A program made the translations under genes and the position numbers. A stretch of 64,000 bases of DNA from Bacteroidia bacterium. GTDB taxonomy: Bacteria > Bacteroidota > Bacteroidia > J057. Location of the stretch: contig JALEFZ010000096.1 of assembly GCA_022760475.1 (NCBI GenBank), positions 1-64,000 of the forward strand, written 5' to 3'. Each line of letters starts with the position of its first letter. The stretch's first letter is position 1. The notes beneath the pieces are model-generated. The model was not told the DNA's origin. It made no database searches and saw only the letters and a program-made list of their open reading frames with translations. Below, one piece after another: positions 15,060 through 24,597 of this stretch.

Positions 15060-17861
15060 TTAAAATTTGATCAGTTTGATAATTTCTGGTTCCACATCGC
15101 CTTCAATTTTGACCAAATAAATCCCAGTTGGAAGCGTACTGATATCCAGGACCAATTCCTGCTTTAGCTCTGCCTGGATCAGTTTTTTTCCAGTTCTGTC
15201 AAATATAGATACGCTTTTGTATTCTTCACCGGCTTTGATTGTTACATTAGACGTCGCAGGATTGGGTCCCAGAAGGAGTTCGGTATTCCCCTCTTCCTCT
15301 TCATATGTCCTTTCACCCGCTCCAAATATTCTCATTTCATTCAGGCTGACCCAGGTCCCTGTATAATCGTTAGCACCTGTCACTGTAATTCTAACATACC
15401 TGGCTTCTATATCATCCACCGAATTAATGATGGGAGCAGAAGAAGTGCTGGAGATTGTATTGTCTGACCTGTCTACAAGGGTGGTATAGGGTCCCTCTTC
15501 CTTGAGCGCTCCTTCAATCAGGAATTGATAGGCTCTGTTTTCATAACTGATTACTTCCGTCTGAGAGATTTTGATATCTCCTTGCAGGTCAACCGTTACA
15601 GACTGTGGATACTCATTTACTGACCAACGGGTACGGATATTATTATCTACGAGATTCCCTTCAACATTTTCTCCATCAGGTGTACCAGTGCCGGTTGCCG
15701 GTTGGCCCAACGCCCAGTTGAATTCGCTGGAACGACTAAGGACCTCAATCGTTTTTGTATCGACAAAGCTTCCTTCATCTGTCGTGGCCGTGAGGGTCAC
15801 CACGCCCTCCGATAGCGCCGTCAACAAGCCTGTTTCGCTTACCGTCGCAATGCTCTCCTCATCGGTTTCGAAAACCAATTTCTGATTGGTCGCATTCGCA
15901 GGAGATATAACTGCCTCAAACTGAACAGTAGCTCCAATAGCAATGGGACCCGTTACCTTTTCAAGTTTTACCCCAGTCACATCCACTGGAACCAGAACCG
16001 AAATATTGTTACTCACGGATGTCCGGGACACACCTTCATTGTCAATAGCTCTGGCTGTCAGGGTGTAGGCACCCTCAGCTACATTAGGCCAAGTAAATGA
16101 ATAAGGTGCGGTTGTATCTTGTCCAATTTTATTATTCCCACTTTCAAAAAACTCAACCATGGTGATCGTCCCGTCTGAGTCTTCTGCATCGACGTTGATC
16201 GTGATGTCATTACCTGGTAAAATAATGGCCCCATTGGCAGGGTCGGTAATCGAAACAGATGGAGAATAGTTTTGCAGGGAGCCATCTGCCTCGAAGAGTT
16301 CATCAAAGTAAATGGTGGCGTCCCCATTATCCTGCAGGTAAGCCCCAGCCTTCCAATAGCTCGGAAAGGTCCAGAAAGAAACATCCATATTCACCTTTTC
16401 TTCCCCTTCAAAATCAATGATCATGTTTCCGTCAAGCAAGCGAATATCACAGGTGAAGTACCCACCCGGATCTTCTCCGAGGTCTATATGTGTGGTGTTT
16501 GCCCCTCCATCATCTGTTTTGATGGCCGCCCAGATATGATTGAGCGGTCCTTTGGCATTGTGCTTATAAATTCTGAGTAAGGGTTTATTCGGGCCGTTTC
16601 CAGCGTTTGCGTCATCGTGAATCTGCAAGACGGTCACCTGATCGCAAGTTTGTTTCACAATATCAAGCCTTGCGTGCATCGATCGGTTTTGGTCGTTGAG
16701 ATTCCAATTCGTTTCATTTCGAAGCTCCGTTCGTTGGCTACTACCGGACTGGTTGAAGAGGATTTTATCCCCATCCACTACCTTAAAAAAGGTGGGGTGG
16801 GTATAGCCATTATTCAGGGTAGCTTTCGAAGCCAGGGTAGAACTTGTAGGAGCCTGGAGCTTGCAGGCAGCAAGGAAGTCTTGAAATCTTGGAATGTCAG
16901 ATGGTGCAGGATAACTGGACGGAGGAGCCGGCTCAAAGTGTTTAATGTCCAGCGCAAAGAAAGATACCTGCGCATATTCGCCTGGATCTCCGGCATTGTT
17001 CTGGTTATAGTTACCAGCTTTGAAGTACATCCAATCATCGGCAAAGCCGCTATCTTTCATATCCACTACCTGGACAACATCATCCATGCTGTCTCGCATG
17101 ATGGTTACTGTCAGCAGGTTCCCAATAGCTTTTATCTCGTAGCTAAACTTTTCACCTAAAGCAATACCATCTACCGGATCCGGTGCATTGTCACTTCTGC
17201 TTCCAATCATTTCATACCATTGCTCAGCACCAGTGGTCGGTTCATGAGCGAAATAAACAGAACCCTTCGTGTTTCCAGGCAACTTACGGTAATACAGCCT
17301 ACATGGCTCATCATCAGAAGCATGTATTTGCCCGACTATGGTGCGCCCCACCTTAAAACTCGCATCAGAAGTTTCAGACACATGATCAACGGCCACAGTT
17401 GCTGTCATGATGCCATCCACAGCTGCCGCAGCTTGTTGATTAGCCAGGGTAGAAGATGAGAATACCCAGTTGTTTTTATTGATTCCCTGGGTTCCTATGC
17501 TGTTGTCTCCACAACGCATCATCTCTCTCAGCTCGTTTCGGGGGTATGTACTCCCACCTGTCTTTCCATCATTGGGGCACCAAAACACCATAGCACCTGT
17601 TACAGAGTCGGTGTAGAATTCACCTGTAACAAAATAGCCATTCGACAAGAGGCTTTCACCTTTTTCCTGCTGATTGGGTCGGGTAAGTTTCCAACAAGAA
17701 AGATTAAAATTTCCACCTGGCGGTAGATTTGGGTCTAGCTCCTGTGCTGCAACTGGACTTACCAATGTAATGCACAACAACAGCATTAGGTATCTAGAAA
17801 AGGAAGGGAAAAAAGAACCTTCAATTTGTCTCAACCCCAGAAGTTGACATATAACGTTCAT
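15060..17861 (-). CDS. Tandem-domain PL7 alginate lyase with CBM32-like and T9SS domains
   Basis: The 933-residue protein has an N-terminal signal (MLLLCITLVSPVAAQ; an internal Met26 start is also possible). Two PL7 lyase domains follow. Domain 1 (about 45-310) has RNELRE 108-113, QIH 178-180 and YFKAGNYNQ 279-287. Domain 2 (about 325-525) has RTELRN 377-382, QIH 413-415 and YWKAGAYLQ 502-510. Both keep the Arg, Gln, His and Tyr of the PL7 active site. After them come a Big_9-like Ig domain (about 535-625), a Big_2 domain (about 628-705), an F5/8-type C (CBM32-like) domain (about 715-850) and a sorting domain ending KLIKF. It would depolymerise alginate at the cell surface. The gene lies between SusD and PL6. 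Confidence 0.92.
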   Translation of the reverse strand: MNVICQLLGLRQIEGSFFPSFSRYLMLLLCITLVSPVAAQELDPNLPPGGNFNLSCWKLTRPNQQEKGESLLSNGYFVTGEFYTDSVTGAMVFWCPNDGKTGGSTYPRNELREMMRCGDNSIGTQGINKNNWVFSSSTLANQQAAAAVDGIMTATVAVDHVSETSDASFKVGRTIVGQIHASDDEPCRLYYRKLPGNTKGSVYFAHEPTTGAEQWYEMIGSRSDNAPDPVDGIALGEKFSYEIKAIGNLLTVTIMRDSMDDVVQVVDMKDSGFADDWMYFKAGNYNQNNAGDPGEYAQVSFFALDIKHFEPAPPSSYPAPSDIPRFQDFLAACKLQAPTSSTLASKATLNNGYTHPTFFKVVDGDKILFNQSGSSQRTELRNETNWNLNDQNRSMHARLDIVKQTCDQVTVLQIHDDANAGNGPNKPLLRIYKHNAKGPLNHIWAAIKTDDGGANTTHIDLGEDPGGYFTCDIRLLDGNMIIDFEGEEKVNMDVSFWTFPSYWKAGAYLQDNGDATIYFDELFEADGSLQNYSPSVSITDPANGAIILPGNDITINVDAEDSDGTITMVEFFESGNNKIGQDTTAPYSFTWPNVAEGAYTLTARAIDNEGVSRTSVSNNISVLVPVDVTGVKLEKVTGPIAIGATVQFEAVISPANATNQKLVFETDEESIATVSETGLLTALSEGVVTLTATTDEGSFVDTKTIEVLSRSSEFNWALGQPATGTGTPDGENVEGNLVDNNIRTRWSVNEYPQSVTVDLQGDIKISQTEVISYENRAYQFLIEGALKEEGPYTTLVDRSDNTISSTSSAPIINSVDDIEARYVRITVTGANDYTGTWVSLNEMRIFGAGERTYEEEEGNTELLLGPNPATSNVTIKAGEEYKSVSIFDRTGKKLIQAELKQELVLDISTLPTGIYLVKIEGDVEPEIIKLIKF

Positions 17862-18042
17862 GCTTGAAATGCTTAAATAAATTGAAATTCTTAAATGTAA
17901 GTGTAGGAAAACACCGAAATCACGAATGGAAAAATTTGCCAGTCTAGCAGTAATTTCATTTCAAAAAGTGAGTCATTGAGGGGCATATACACATTTTTGA
18001 AGATGATCAAACAGGGTCTACATAGCGTTGTTAGAAGGAGTT

Positions 18043-18072
18043 GAAGTCTTCCACCTTCCAATGGAAGACTTC
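18043..18072 (-). other. Intercistronic hairpin between SusD and PL7 genes
   Basis: GAAGTCTTCCA (18043-18053) pairs perfectly with TGGAAGACTTC (18062-18072) around an 8-base loop, 27 bp after the SusD stop. No T-run follows in the direction of transcription. It is more likely an mRNA-stabilising or attenuating structure that separates SusCD levels from enzyme levels than a full terminator. Confidence 0.5.
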
Positions 18073-18098
18073 ATTTATTTTGTAGTTCGGATACTTAA

Positions 18099-19649
18099 TT
18101 AATACCCTGGATTCTGAATCAAACTTGGGTTATTAGTTATTTCTAATGGGGGAAGGGGCAACAAATAATCTCTGGATGGATCAAAGTTTTGGGTACCCAG
18201 GAGTTCAGTTTCAAAGCCATTTGGGCCAAATACCTCATCTCCCATTTTCCTGCGGACGATGTCGTACCATCTTTTCTGCTCAAAGGCAAGCTCCAACCTT
18301 CTTTCCTCCAGTACGTCTTCGACTGTAGCAGTCGTAAGGTCTGCAGGAACTGCGCTTGGCGTACCTGTACCATCACCATTTCTTGCTCTTTCCCTCACCA
18401 TATTCACATACATGGCAGCCTCTGAATTATTCCCAAGTTCAGCAGCAGCCTCAGCAGCAATCAGGAGCACCTCAGCATAACGCATTAATTGATAATTGGA
18501 ATGTGAATCTCTTCCGCTGGTATTTGCCTGGGGTAAATCGCTTGCCATGGCCGTGTATTTGGAAATATGTGGGCGATTGGCATTTCTTCCATCCAGGCTT
18601 GAAAAACTTGAAAAAGGAAGAACATTTCCACTATTATCTACCGCTTCATCATCCAGATTTACCTGCTTTCTGTAGTCTCCATCATCCCAGGTATCATATA
18701 CAGCTTGTGCCGGTACCATTACAGACCACCCACCTGAAGGGTAGTAGGTCGCCTGGCCATAGAAGCCTGTAAAAGCGGCCAGGTAGTCCCTGGATTCATC
18801 ATTCACGTTGGTCCCAACGAAGTCGATGACAAAAATCGGCTCCAAAGAAAAATCGGTATTCTCTGCATGAAAAATATTCCGATAATCAGGTTCTAATGCC
18901 AGGTTGTAGGTGCCTGCATTATTGATGATATCTGTAGCTTCATTATAGGCCATTTGATATTCGCCTCTTGTGAGGTACACACTAGCGAGAAAGGCACTTG
19001 CTGCGGCCTTGCCAGGAAGAGCTCTATTGTCTCGGCTGTCTGGCAACCACTGCTTCGCATATTCAAAATCTGAAATGATGCTTGCATAGACGGTTTCCAC
19101 TGGTGTCCTTGCTGCCACTGAGGCTTCAACGGTAGTCGTCGTCTCGTCCAAATATGGAATATCTCCGAACAGCCTGACCAAGTGGTAATAGGCAAAACCC
19201 CTAATAAATCGTGCCCTGGCGGCAAGTTCTTCCTTCACACCTGGTTCTTGCTCTTCAAGAACCTCTAGCTCGCGCAGGGTCTCATTGCCGCCTCTTACCA
19301 TCTGATAAAGGCGAGGCCAAAAGCTTCTTTCAGGATTAGAAGGATTTAAAATCAATGGATTGGATGCTGAAACAGTAAATTGATCATGTTCAACTCGCTC
19401 AGCAGCAGTGGTTGGATTTCCTATATCTACCATATCTGAACGCAGCATTAGGGTTAAGCCCAGTGCCCTGGACATAAATGCTCTGGCAGATAGTTGGCCA
19501 TATGCACCAGCAATGGTTGTCTCTATTGTCTCTAAGTCAAGACTACGCTCATCTGGCTCTAATTGGCTCAATGGATTCTCCTCCAAGTTAGAACATCCCA
19601 GCAGGGAAAGGCCTAATGCCAAAGTGATAAGATATTTATACATTTTCAT
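18099..19649 (-). CDS. SusD/RagB family nutrient-binding outer membrane lipoprotein
   Basis: The 516-residue protein has a lipoprotein signal (LITLALGLSLLGC, Cys19) and the SusD fold. N-terminal SusD-like_3 segments and TPR helices occupy about 60-330 (ARFIRGFAYYHLVRLFGDIPYL, shortened here). The C-terminal RagB/SusD part has RYAEVLLIAAEAAAE, ERRLELAFEQKRWYDIVRR and the closing LLPLPPLEITNNPSLIQNPGY-type motif. It caps the SusC transporter and binds glycan oligomers at the cell surface. It lies 20 bp after SusC in one operon. The neighbouring PL7 and PL6 enzymes make alginate oligosaccharides the likely ligand. Confidence 0.95.
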   Translation of the reverse strand: MKMYKYLITLALGLSLLGCSNLEENPLSQLEPDERSLDLETIETTIAGAYGQLSARAFMSRALGLTLMLRSDMVDIGNPTTAAERVEHDQFTVSASNPLILNPSNPERSFWPRLYQMVRGGNETLRELEVLEEQEPGVKEELAARARFIRGFAYYHLVRLFGDIPYLDETTTTVEASVAARTPVETVYASIISDFEYAKQWLPDSRDNRALPGKAAASAFLASVYLTRGEYQMAYNEATDIINNAGTYNLALEPDYRNIFHAENTDFSLEPIFVIDFVGTNVNDESRDYLAAFTGFYGQATYYPSGGWSVMVPAQAVYDTWDDGDYRKQVNLDDEAVDNSGNVLPFSSFSSLDGRNANRPHISKYTAMASDLPQANTSGRDSHSNYQLMRYAEVLLIAAEAAAELGNNSEAAMYVNMVRERARNGDGTGTPSAVPADLTTATVEDVLEERRLELAFEQKRWYDIVRRKMGDEVFGPNGFETELLGTQNFDPSRDYLLPLPPLEITNNPSLIQNPGY

Positions 19650-19669
19650 AGTAATAGTTCCTTGTTGAG

Positions 19670-22600
19670 TTAGAATTTCAGGTTAATACCAACTGTGATT
19701 GACCTTAAATTTGGGTAGTTACCAAAGTCATGTCCTTGAATGACATTATCATCTCCCCTACTTTCACCTCCACTTCCGAAGTAGCTTACCTCAGGGTCTA
19801 ATCCAGAATAATTGGTGAAGGTTAACAGGTTTTGCCCGCTGACAGCAATTCTCGCTGCTCCGAATCCAATTTTATTGATCATAGCCGTTGGCAGGTTATA
19901 GCCCAAAGCTACATTTTTAAGTCTCAAATAACTTCCGTCTTCAACGAAGCGAGAAGAGCGTTCTCGTCCCCTGATGGCTGCTCGAGGGATATCAGTGTCA
20001 GTATTCTGTGGCGTCCATGAGTTTAAGAGATCTGTTAATCCATTGCTGTCCCCATTATATAATTGAACGGCAGTCAGGTTATAAATGTCTCCTCCAACAG
20101 ATCCTTGGAAAAAGATATTCAAATCAAAACTTTTGTAGGAAAAGGTATTGGAAAAGCCAAAGGTGAAATCAGGATTTGGATCACCGATGATCTGTCTGTC
20201 ATTATCGTCAATAATCCCATTAAATTCCCCATTTTCATCCGCGACCTCTGCAAATAAAGGTTCACCAGGAATTGGATTTCCATCTCCATCAAAAGAAACC
20301 GATTGTAGGGCGGTACCCGCAGGAATGTCTCCACCCTGGTACACTCCTTGGTAATTTAAGCCCCAGAATAGGCCGATGGCCTCTCCCTCGCGCAAGATAT
20401 ACGTGGCTCCCCCAGCGAAGTATCCCGGAGCTCCACTTCCTATCAACTCTGTTCCTCCGGATAATTCGATGATTTCATTTCTATTTCTCGCAAAATTCAA
20501 GGAAGTAACCCATCTAAAGTCCCCCTTATTGATGTTTGTAGAGGTCAAGGTAAGCTCAATTCCGCGGTTATTTATCGAACCCACATTTCTGAGGACATCT
20601 AAATCAGTGGTTCCCAAATAAAAATTAGAAGCTCTGTCAATCGCCAAGAGGTCTCTTGTGTCGATGTTGTAATAGTCTGCCGTAAATGTGATTCGGTCTT
20701 CAAATATTCCAACATCCACACCTATATTCGTTTGGAAGGAAGTTTCCCACTTCAAATCCGGATTTGCTTCACGAGCCAGATCTACCCCAAAAGCTCCCCC
20801 AATCTCTGAGGGTGGTTGTACACGGTAAATCGAAAGTGACTCATAAGGTCCAATGGCTTGGTTGCCAGTCAGCCCGTAACTGGCCCTTAACTTTAGGTTG
20901 TTCAGGGTCTGGTTATTGGCCAAAAAACTTTCATTTGAGATCTTCCACCCAATGGCAAAGGAAGGGAAAATAGCAAACTTATTATTCGCGGCAAAGTTGG
21001 ATGCTCCATCCCTGCGGACAGTTGCGGTCAACAAATATTTGTCTGCCCATGTAAGGTTAACACGACCAAAAACAGATTCGATTTCCGATTCTGAGAAGCG
21101 AGAATCAATGGTGCGTAGATCTATCTGCCCGGCTTCCAGGTTGTGCCACAAAAATGCATCAGTTAGCAACCCTTGTGCTCCTGCTTCAAGCCCTTCAGTG
21201 GTACTTTTCTGGTAAGAATGACCAGCTGTTGCCGTTATATTGCCCTGGCCAATTGCTGAAGTATACGTTAAATAGCTTTCACTAAGTAGCCTTGTTCTTT
21301 TTACAGATTCCAAAAATGCCCCACCGGCAGAAAGCACAAAGGTTTCTGGTTTAAAATACCCTTGTCTACTGTTTTGCGTCCTGTAACCCAAAGTAGTTTT
21401 GAAATTCAGACCTTTCAGGATCTCAAAATCGAGATACATATTCGTCCTTGAATTGTCCGTTTTAGTCTCATTAGTTATCTGTGTTGCTACCGCCCAGGGG
21501 TTTTCTATATCATCCCCAACAGTATTCTGAGAGAAATTTCCTGCGTCATTAAATCTCCCTACATCAGGTGAAAACCTGAAAGCCAAAGAGATTACATCGT
21601 CCCCTCCCCCATTTACAGAACCCACGGGATCTCTACCACTTGATTGAGTTGAAACACCATTTTGCTCACCTCGACTGGAAACACTGTTAAGACCGATTTT
21701 TAACCTTTTACCAACCTTCGCATCCACATTGGCCAAAAACTGGATTTTTTCGAAATCAGAATTAACAAGGATTCCCTGTTGGTTAAAGTAAGTACCAGAG
21801 AAATAGTAATTCACATTGTTGCTCCCACCAGATACCGACAATTGGTAGTTTTGGGTATTTCCATTCCTGTAGATCTCATCTTGCCAATCGGTGTTCTCAG
21901 ATCCCTGAGCATATGGCGGATCTCCTGCATTGCTACGGATCATGTTCTGATACTGAGCAAATCCGTTTGCATCCAGTAGGTCCAATCTATTGGTTGTATT
22001 TTGAATCGAAAAAGTAGAGTTAAATTCTACGGTTGGTACGCCTGCTTTCCCTTTCTTGGTCGTAACCAGAATCACGCCCCCTGAGCCCCTTGACCCATAA
22101 ATAGCAGTGGCAGATGCATCTTTTAATATTTCAATAGACTCAATGTCATTTTGTTGGGGAAAGGCAGCTCCAATGAACCCATCCACTACCACAAGCGGAT
22201 CACTGCTTGCATTAAGCGACGAACTCCCTCGAACCCGGATGGATATATCTGCACCCGGCTCCCCACCGTTTTGGGTTTGCACAACCACTCCGGCAGCTCG
22301 GCCTTGAAGTGCCTGCCCTGCATTCAATAAGGGAAAAGCCTGGATTTCTTCCGCTTTAACAGAAGAAACACTTCCAGTCACATCACTCTTTTTAACAGTT
22401 CCATAGCCGATCACAACAACCTCATCAAGTATTGTTGCATCCTCAACCAGGGTAATATTGAGATTTGTTTGTCCATTGACTGGGACGGTTTGTGTGGTAT
22501 ACCCTATATATGATATCACCAAAACAGCGTCGGGGGCAACCTTCAAACTAAAACCACCATTGGCATCAGTAGTAGCACCAGTAGTAGTTCCCTGAACTGC

Positions 22601-22759
22601 AACTGTTGCTGAAATTAAAGCCTCACCGTTTTCATTGGTAACTTTCCCCTTTACTACTCCCTGTGCATTGGCACTGGTAAATCCAAAAGGGATACATAGA
22701 ACAGAGAGCCAAAATACCCTCTTTGCGAGTTCCATAATTTTTTGTAGCAGATAAATCAT
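19670..22759 (-). CDS. SusC/RagA family TonB-linked outer membrane transporter
   Basis: The 1029-residue protein has a signal peptide, a carboxypeptidase-regulatory-like domain (about 34-110: VVKGKVTNENGEALISATV), a TonB-box-like DEVVVIGYG segment, a plug domain (about 125-240: LNAGQALQGRAAGV, RVRGSSSLNASSDPLVVVDG, ILKDASATAIYGSRGSGGVI) and a 22-strand barrel that ends in NLKF. It imports oligosaccharides with energy from TonB-ExbBD. A start at Met9 (MELAKRVFW) gives an equally good signal. Paired operators lie 160-190 bp upstream. It opens the SusCD-PL7-PL6 transcription unit. Confidence 0.96.
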   Translation of the reverse strand: MIYLLQKIMELAKRVFWLSVLCIPFGFTSANAQGVVKGKVTNENGEALISATVAVQGTTTGATTDANGGFSLKVAPDAVLVISYIGYTTQTVPVNGQTNLNITLVEDATILDEVVVIGYGTVKKSDVTGSVSSVKAEEIQAFPLLNAGQALQGRAAGVVVQTQNGGEPGADISIRVRGSSSLNASSDPLVVVDGFIGAAFPQQNDIESIEILKDASATAIYGSRGSGGVILVTTKKGKAGVPTVEFNSTFSIQNTTNRLDLLDANGFAQYQNMIRSNAGDPPYAQGSENTDWQDEIYRNGNTQNYQLSVSGGSNNVNYYFSGTYFNQQGILVNSDFEKIQFLANVDAKVGKRLKIGLNSVSSRGEQNGVSTQSSGRDPVGSVNGGGDDVISLAFRFSPDVGRFNDAGNFSQNTVGDDIENPWAVATQITNETKTDNSRTNMYLDFEILKGLNFKTTLGYRTQNSRQGYFKPETFVLSAGGAFLESVKRTRLLSESYLTYTSAIGQGNITATAGHSYQKSTTEGLEAGAQGLLTDAFLWHNLEAGQIDLRTIDSRFSESEIESVFGRVNLTWADKYLLTATVRRDGASNFAANNKFAIFPSFAIGWKISNESFLANNQTLNNLKLRASYGLTGNQAIGPYESLSIYRVQPPSEIGGAFGVDLAREANPDLKWETSFQTNIGVDVGIFEDRITFTADYYNIDTRDLLAIDRASNFYLGTTDLDVLRNVGSINNRGIELTLTSTNINKGDFRWVTSLNFARNRNEIIELSGGTELIGSGAPGYFAGGATYILREGEAIGLFWGLNYQGVYQGGDIPAGTALQSVSFDGDGNPIPGEPLFAEVADENGEFNGIIDDNDRQIIGDPNPDFTFGFSNTFSYKSFDLNIFFQGSVGGDIYNLTAVQLYNGDSNGLTDLLNSWTPQNTDTDIPRAAIRGRERSSRFVEDGSYLRLKNVALGYNLPTAMINKIGFGAARIAVSGQNLLTFTNYSGLDPEVSYFGSGGESRGDDNVIQGHDFGNYPNLRSITVGINLKF

Positions 22760-22918
22760 ACGATCTAGTTAGTTTAAGTTTCAAGTGCAGGCCTAAATAC
22801 CAAAACACCTGACTAAGATGGATGTAGTCCTTCGAGACAATCAGAATTTTTACAAGGCTAAATAGCTTTCACCTGAAGAAGATTAAAGCTACCGAACTGC
22901 TCAGCTAATATACTAAAA

Positions 22919-22947
22919 ATTGGCGAACCAATTATTGGTTGACCAAA
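22919..22947 (-). promoter_or_regulatory. Two phased palindromic operators upstream of SusC
   Basis: ATTGG-CGAA-CCAAT (22919-22932) is followed 15 bp later by ATTGG-TTGA-CCAAA (22934-22947). The motif and the 15-bp period recur upstream of the PKD lipoprotein gene (24554-24597). The core TTGGTnnACCAA resembles FadR/GntR-type operators. The rest of the gap 22760-23258 holds a terminator (23171-23206) and otherwise no recognised feature. Confidence 0.65.
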
Positions 22948-23164
22948 ATTTTATTCATTAATGTCGTCTGTAATTGCTTTGTTTTTGAAAAAACAGAGGT
23001 AAGCTAAAAGGCTTTCCAGGAGTTGAGAAAGCAGAACACAAGATTTGTCAATTATTGGAACGGATTTACATGATATGATCAAGGCTGATTTTATGGAAAA
23101 GAACTTTCTTTTAGGGCTTGACTGTCGAAGGCAAAGCAGCTTCTTAAAGCATACTTAGCTGAAA

Positions 23165-23206
23165 TAAAAAAAGGGAGCGCCTGGCTAGACGCTCCCTTTT
23201 TTCTTA
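23165..23206 (-). terminator. Bidirectional terminator after the PKD lipoprotein gene
   Basis: AAGGGAGCG (23171-23179) pairs with CGCTCCCTT (23190-23198) around a 10-base loop. A-rich sequence lies before and T-rich after, so both strands get a U-tract. It ends the PKD gene transcript before the separately regulated SusC unit. Confidence 0.85.
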
Positions 23207-23258
23207 GTAGGAAATTCAATTTCCTTATAAATCATGTCTTTGCTTATCGATTGAAAGC

Positions 23259-24308
23259 TTATTCATCTTCACCTACAGTAGCTTCAGAAGTATTTACGTG
23301 GTAAGGAGATTCAGAATTGGTATCTGGATCCAAATCTTCACCCTTTACTCTTCCTTGAAAGTCATCTTCAAAAACGACAGTCTCTGTTCCAGAATCTGAG
23401 GAATAGATCACAATATCGTCCACGAAATAAAATCCGTCATTCGTAGATGATGTAGAGTTGTATTTCCACTGGAAGTTGTGGGCACCATCAATGGTAGTCG
23501 CCAAATGCTCTGCAACCATGTCAGCATCGTTAGGATCTCTGGTTGTACTAGGAGCGTCTGTGATAACTGTCTGCCCATCGATAACTACTGTATAGATTGG
23601 TGCATTGGTACCATCAGAAGCCCAACTAATCTCAACAGCCACCCATACATCAGGCTTACCCTCAGGGAAATTAGCTGCAGCAATGGTCGCATCAGAAGCT
23701 CCTTCGCGGAACTCATGGTTTGCATTGTCTTTAAGTCTAACTTCAACAATCGAGTTTTTACCACTGGTTGAAGTACCTGTAACATTAATAAATGCGTCCT
23801 TAATATCCATATCTACTGGGCCTGCAGCCACACTGTACATAAAGGTAACCCTACCTGTCTGGATAGAATCAAGCCCTAACCTAAGCTCACCTGTATCGTC
23901 ATCTCTGGTGTCAGTGATAACAGCATATCTGTTCTTAGGTGCCGTTACCTCTATCGTCTCAGTTGCTGTAGCTACTACACCATCAGAAGCAGTTACTGTC
24001 AATTTTACTTCGTAAGTACCTTCAGCAGAAAAGGTATGAGAAGGACTCTCTTCACTAGAGTTTCCATCTCCACCAAAGTCCCAGGCAGAAGTGAATGTCT
24101 TGTCATCGATTCCATTCACAACAGAATTGTTAGTGAAATCATAAGTCAGGGAATTGTCCGCATCAACTTGTGATGAGAAATTGGCAACAACTGTTGAAGG
24201 ATCTGGATCAATGGGATCTTCTCCACAAGAGGTGATCAAAGCAGCTACCATAAACAAGGCCATCAATAGGACGATGTTCTTGTTTATTTTTGTCAATAAA
24301 TGTGTCAT
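23259..24308 (-). CDS. PKD-domain surface lipoprotein of the alginate locus
   Basis: From the ATG at 24306-24308 the 349-residue protein has a lipoprotein signal (VLLMALFMVAALITSC). A PKD domain follows (about 40-125: TFTSAWDFGGDGNSSEESPSHTF). The C-terminal beta-sandwich (about 130-330) has a jelly-roll look (VWVAVEISWASDG, FQWKYNSTSSTNDGFYFVDDIVIY). Comparable proteins sit in alginate loci of marine Bacteroidota and probably bind alginate at the cell surface. No catalytic motif of a lyase is visible. The tail is acidic. An open frame extends upstream to 24440 but codes for no signal peptide. It has its own operator array and terminator, so it is expressed separately from SusCD. Confidence 0.82.
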   Translation of the reverse strand: MTHLLTKINKNIVLLMALFMVAALITSCGEDPIDPDPSTVVANFSSQVDADNSLTYDFTNNSVVNGIDDKTFTSAWDFGGDGNSSEESPSHTFSAEGTYEVKLTVTASDGVVATATETIEVTAPKNRYAVITDTRDDDTGELRLGLDSIQTGRVTFMYSVAAGPVDMDIKDAFINVTGTSTSGKNSIVEVRLKDNANHEFREGASDATIAAANFPEGKPDVWVAVEISWASDGTNAPIYTVVIDGQTVITDAPSTTRDPNDADMVAEHLATTIDGAHNFQWKYNSTSSTNDGFYFVDDIVIYSSDSGTETVVFEDDFQGRVKGEDLDPDTNSESPYHVNTSEATVGEDE

Positions 24309-24553
24309 GTCAAAAAGGTTTTTGTTAATGATAGTTTGAATTGAATTTTTAACAATTTGCAATTTTCGAACTTTGTATTGCTTGTCTGGCATACTATATT
24401 CACAAAAACGATTCTCAGGTGCTTGTTTCAGAGGGCTCATTTTAGATGTAATGTAGTAGTACCTAGTAGTCTTAATATTATGCTAGTCTTGCTCAACCTT
24501 TTATTTGCGGCTCCAGTCAATCCCCGATCTAAACAGAGTTTGGGAGATTAAAA

Positions 24554-24597
24554 ATTGGTAGGCAAAGAATTGGTAGACCAATTATTGGTAAACCAAT
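24554..24597 (-). promoter_or_regulatory. Three phased palindromic operators upstream of the PKD lipoprotein gene
   Basis: ATTGG-TAGA-CCAAT (24569-24582) and ATTGG-TAAA-CCAAT (24584-24597) are perfect arms of 5 bp with 4-bp spacers. A degenerate third copy, ATTGG-TAGG-CAAAG, starts at 24554. Starts are exactly 15 bp apart. The same module, two copies, lies upstream of SusC. One regulator, probably GntR-like, would bind both. Confidence 0.7.

Noticed and set aside
24309..24440. N-terminal extension of the PKD lipoprotein frame
   Set aside because: The extension codes for charged, non-signal sequence, whereas the ATG at 24306-24308 gives a clear lipoprotein signal.
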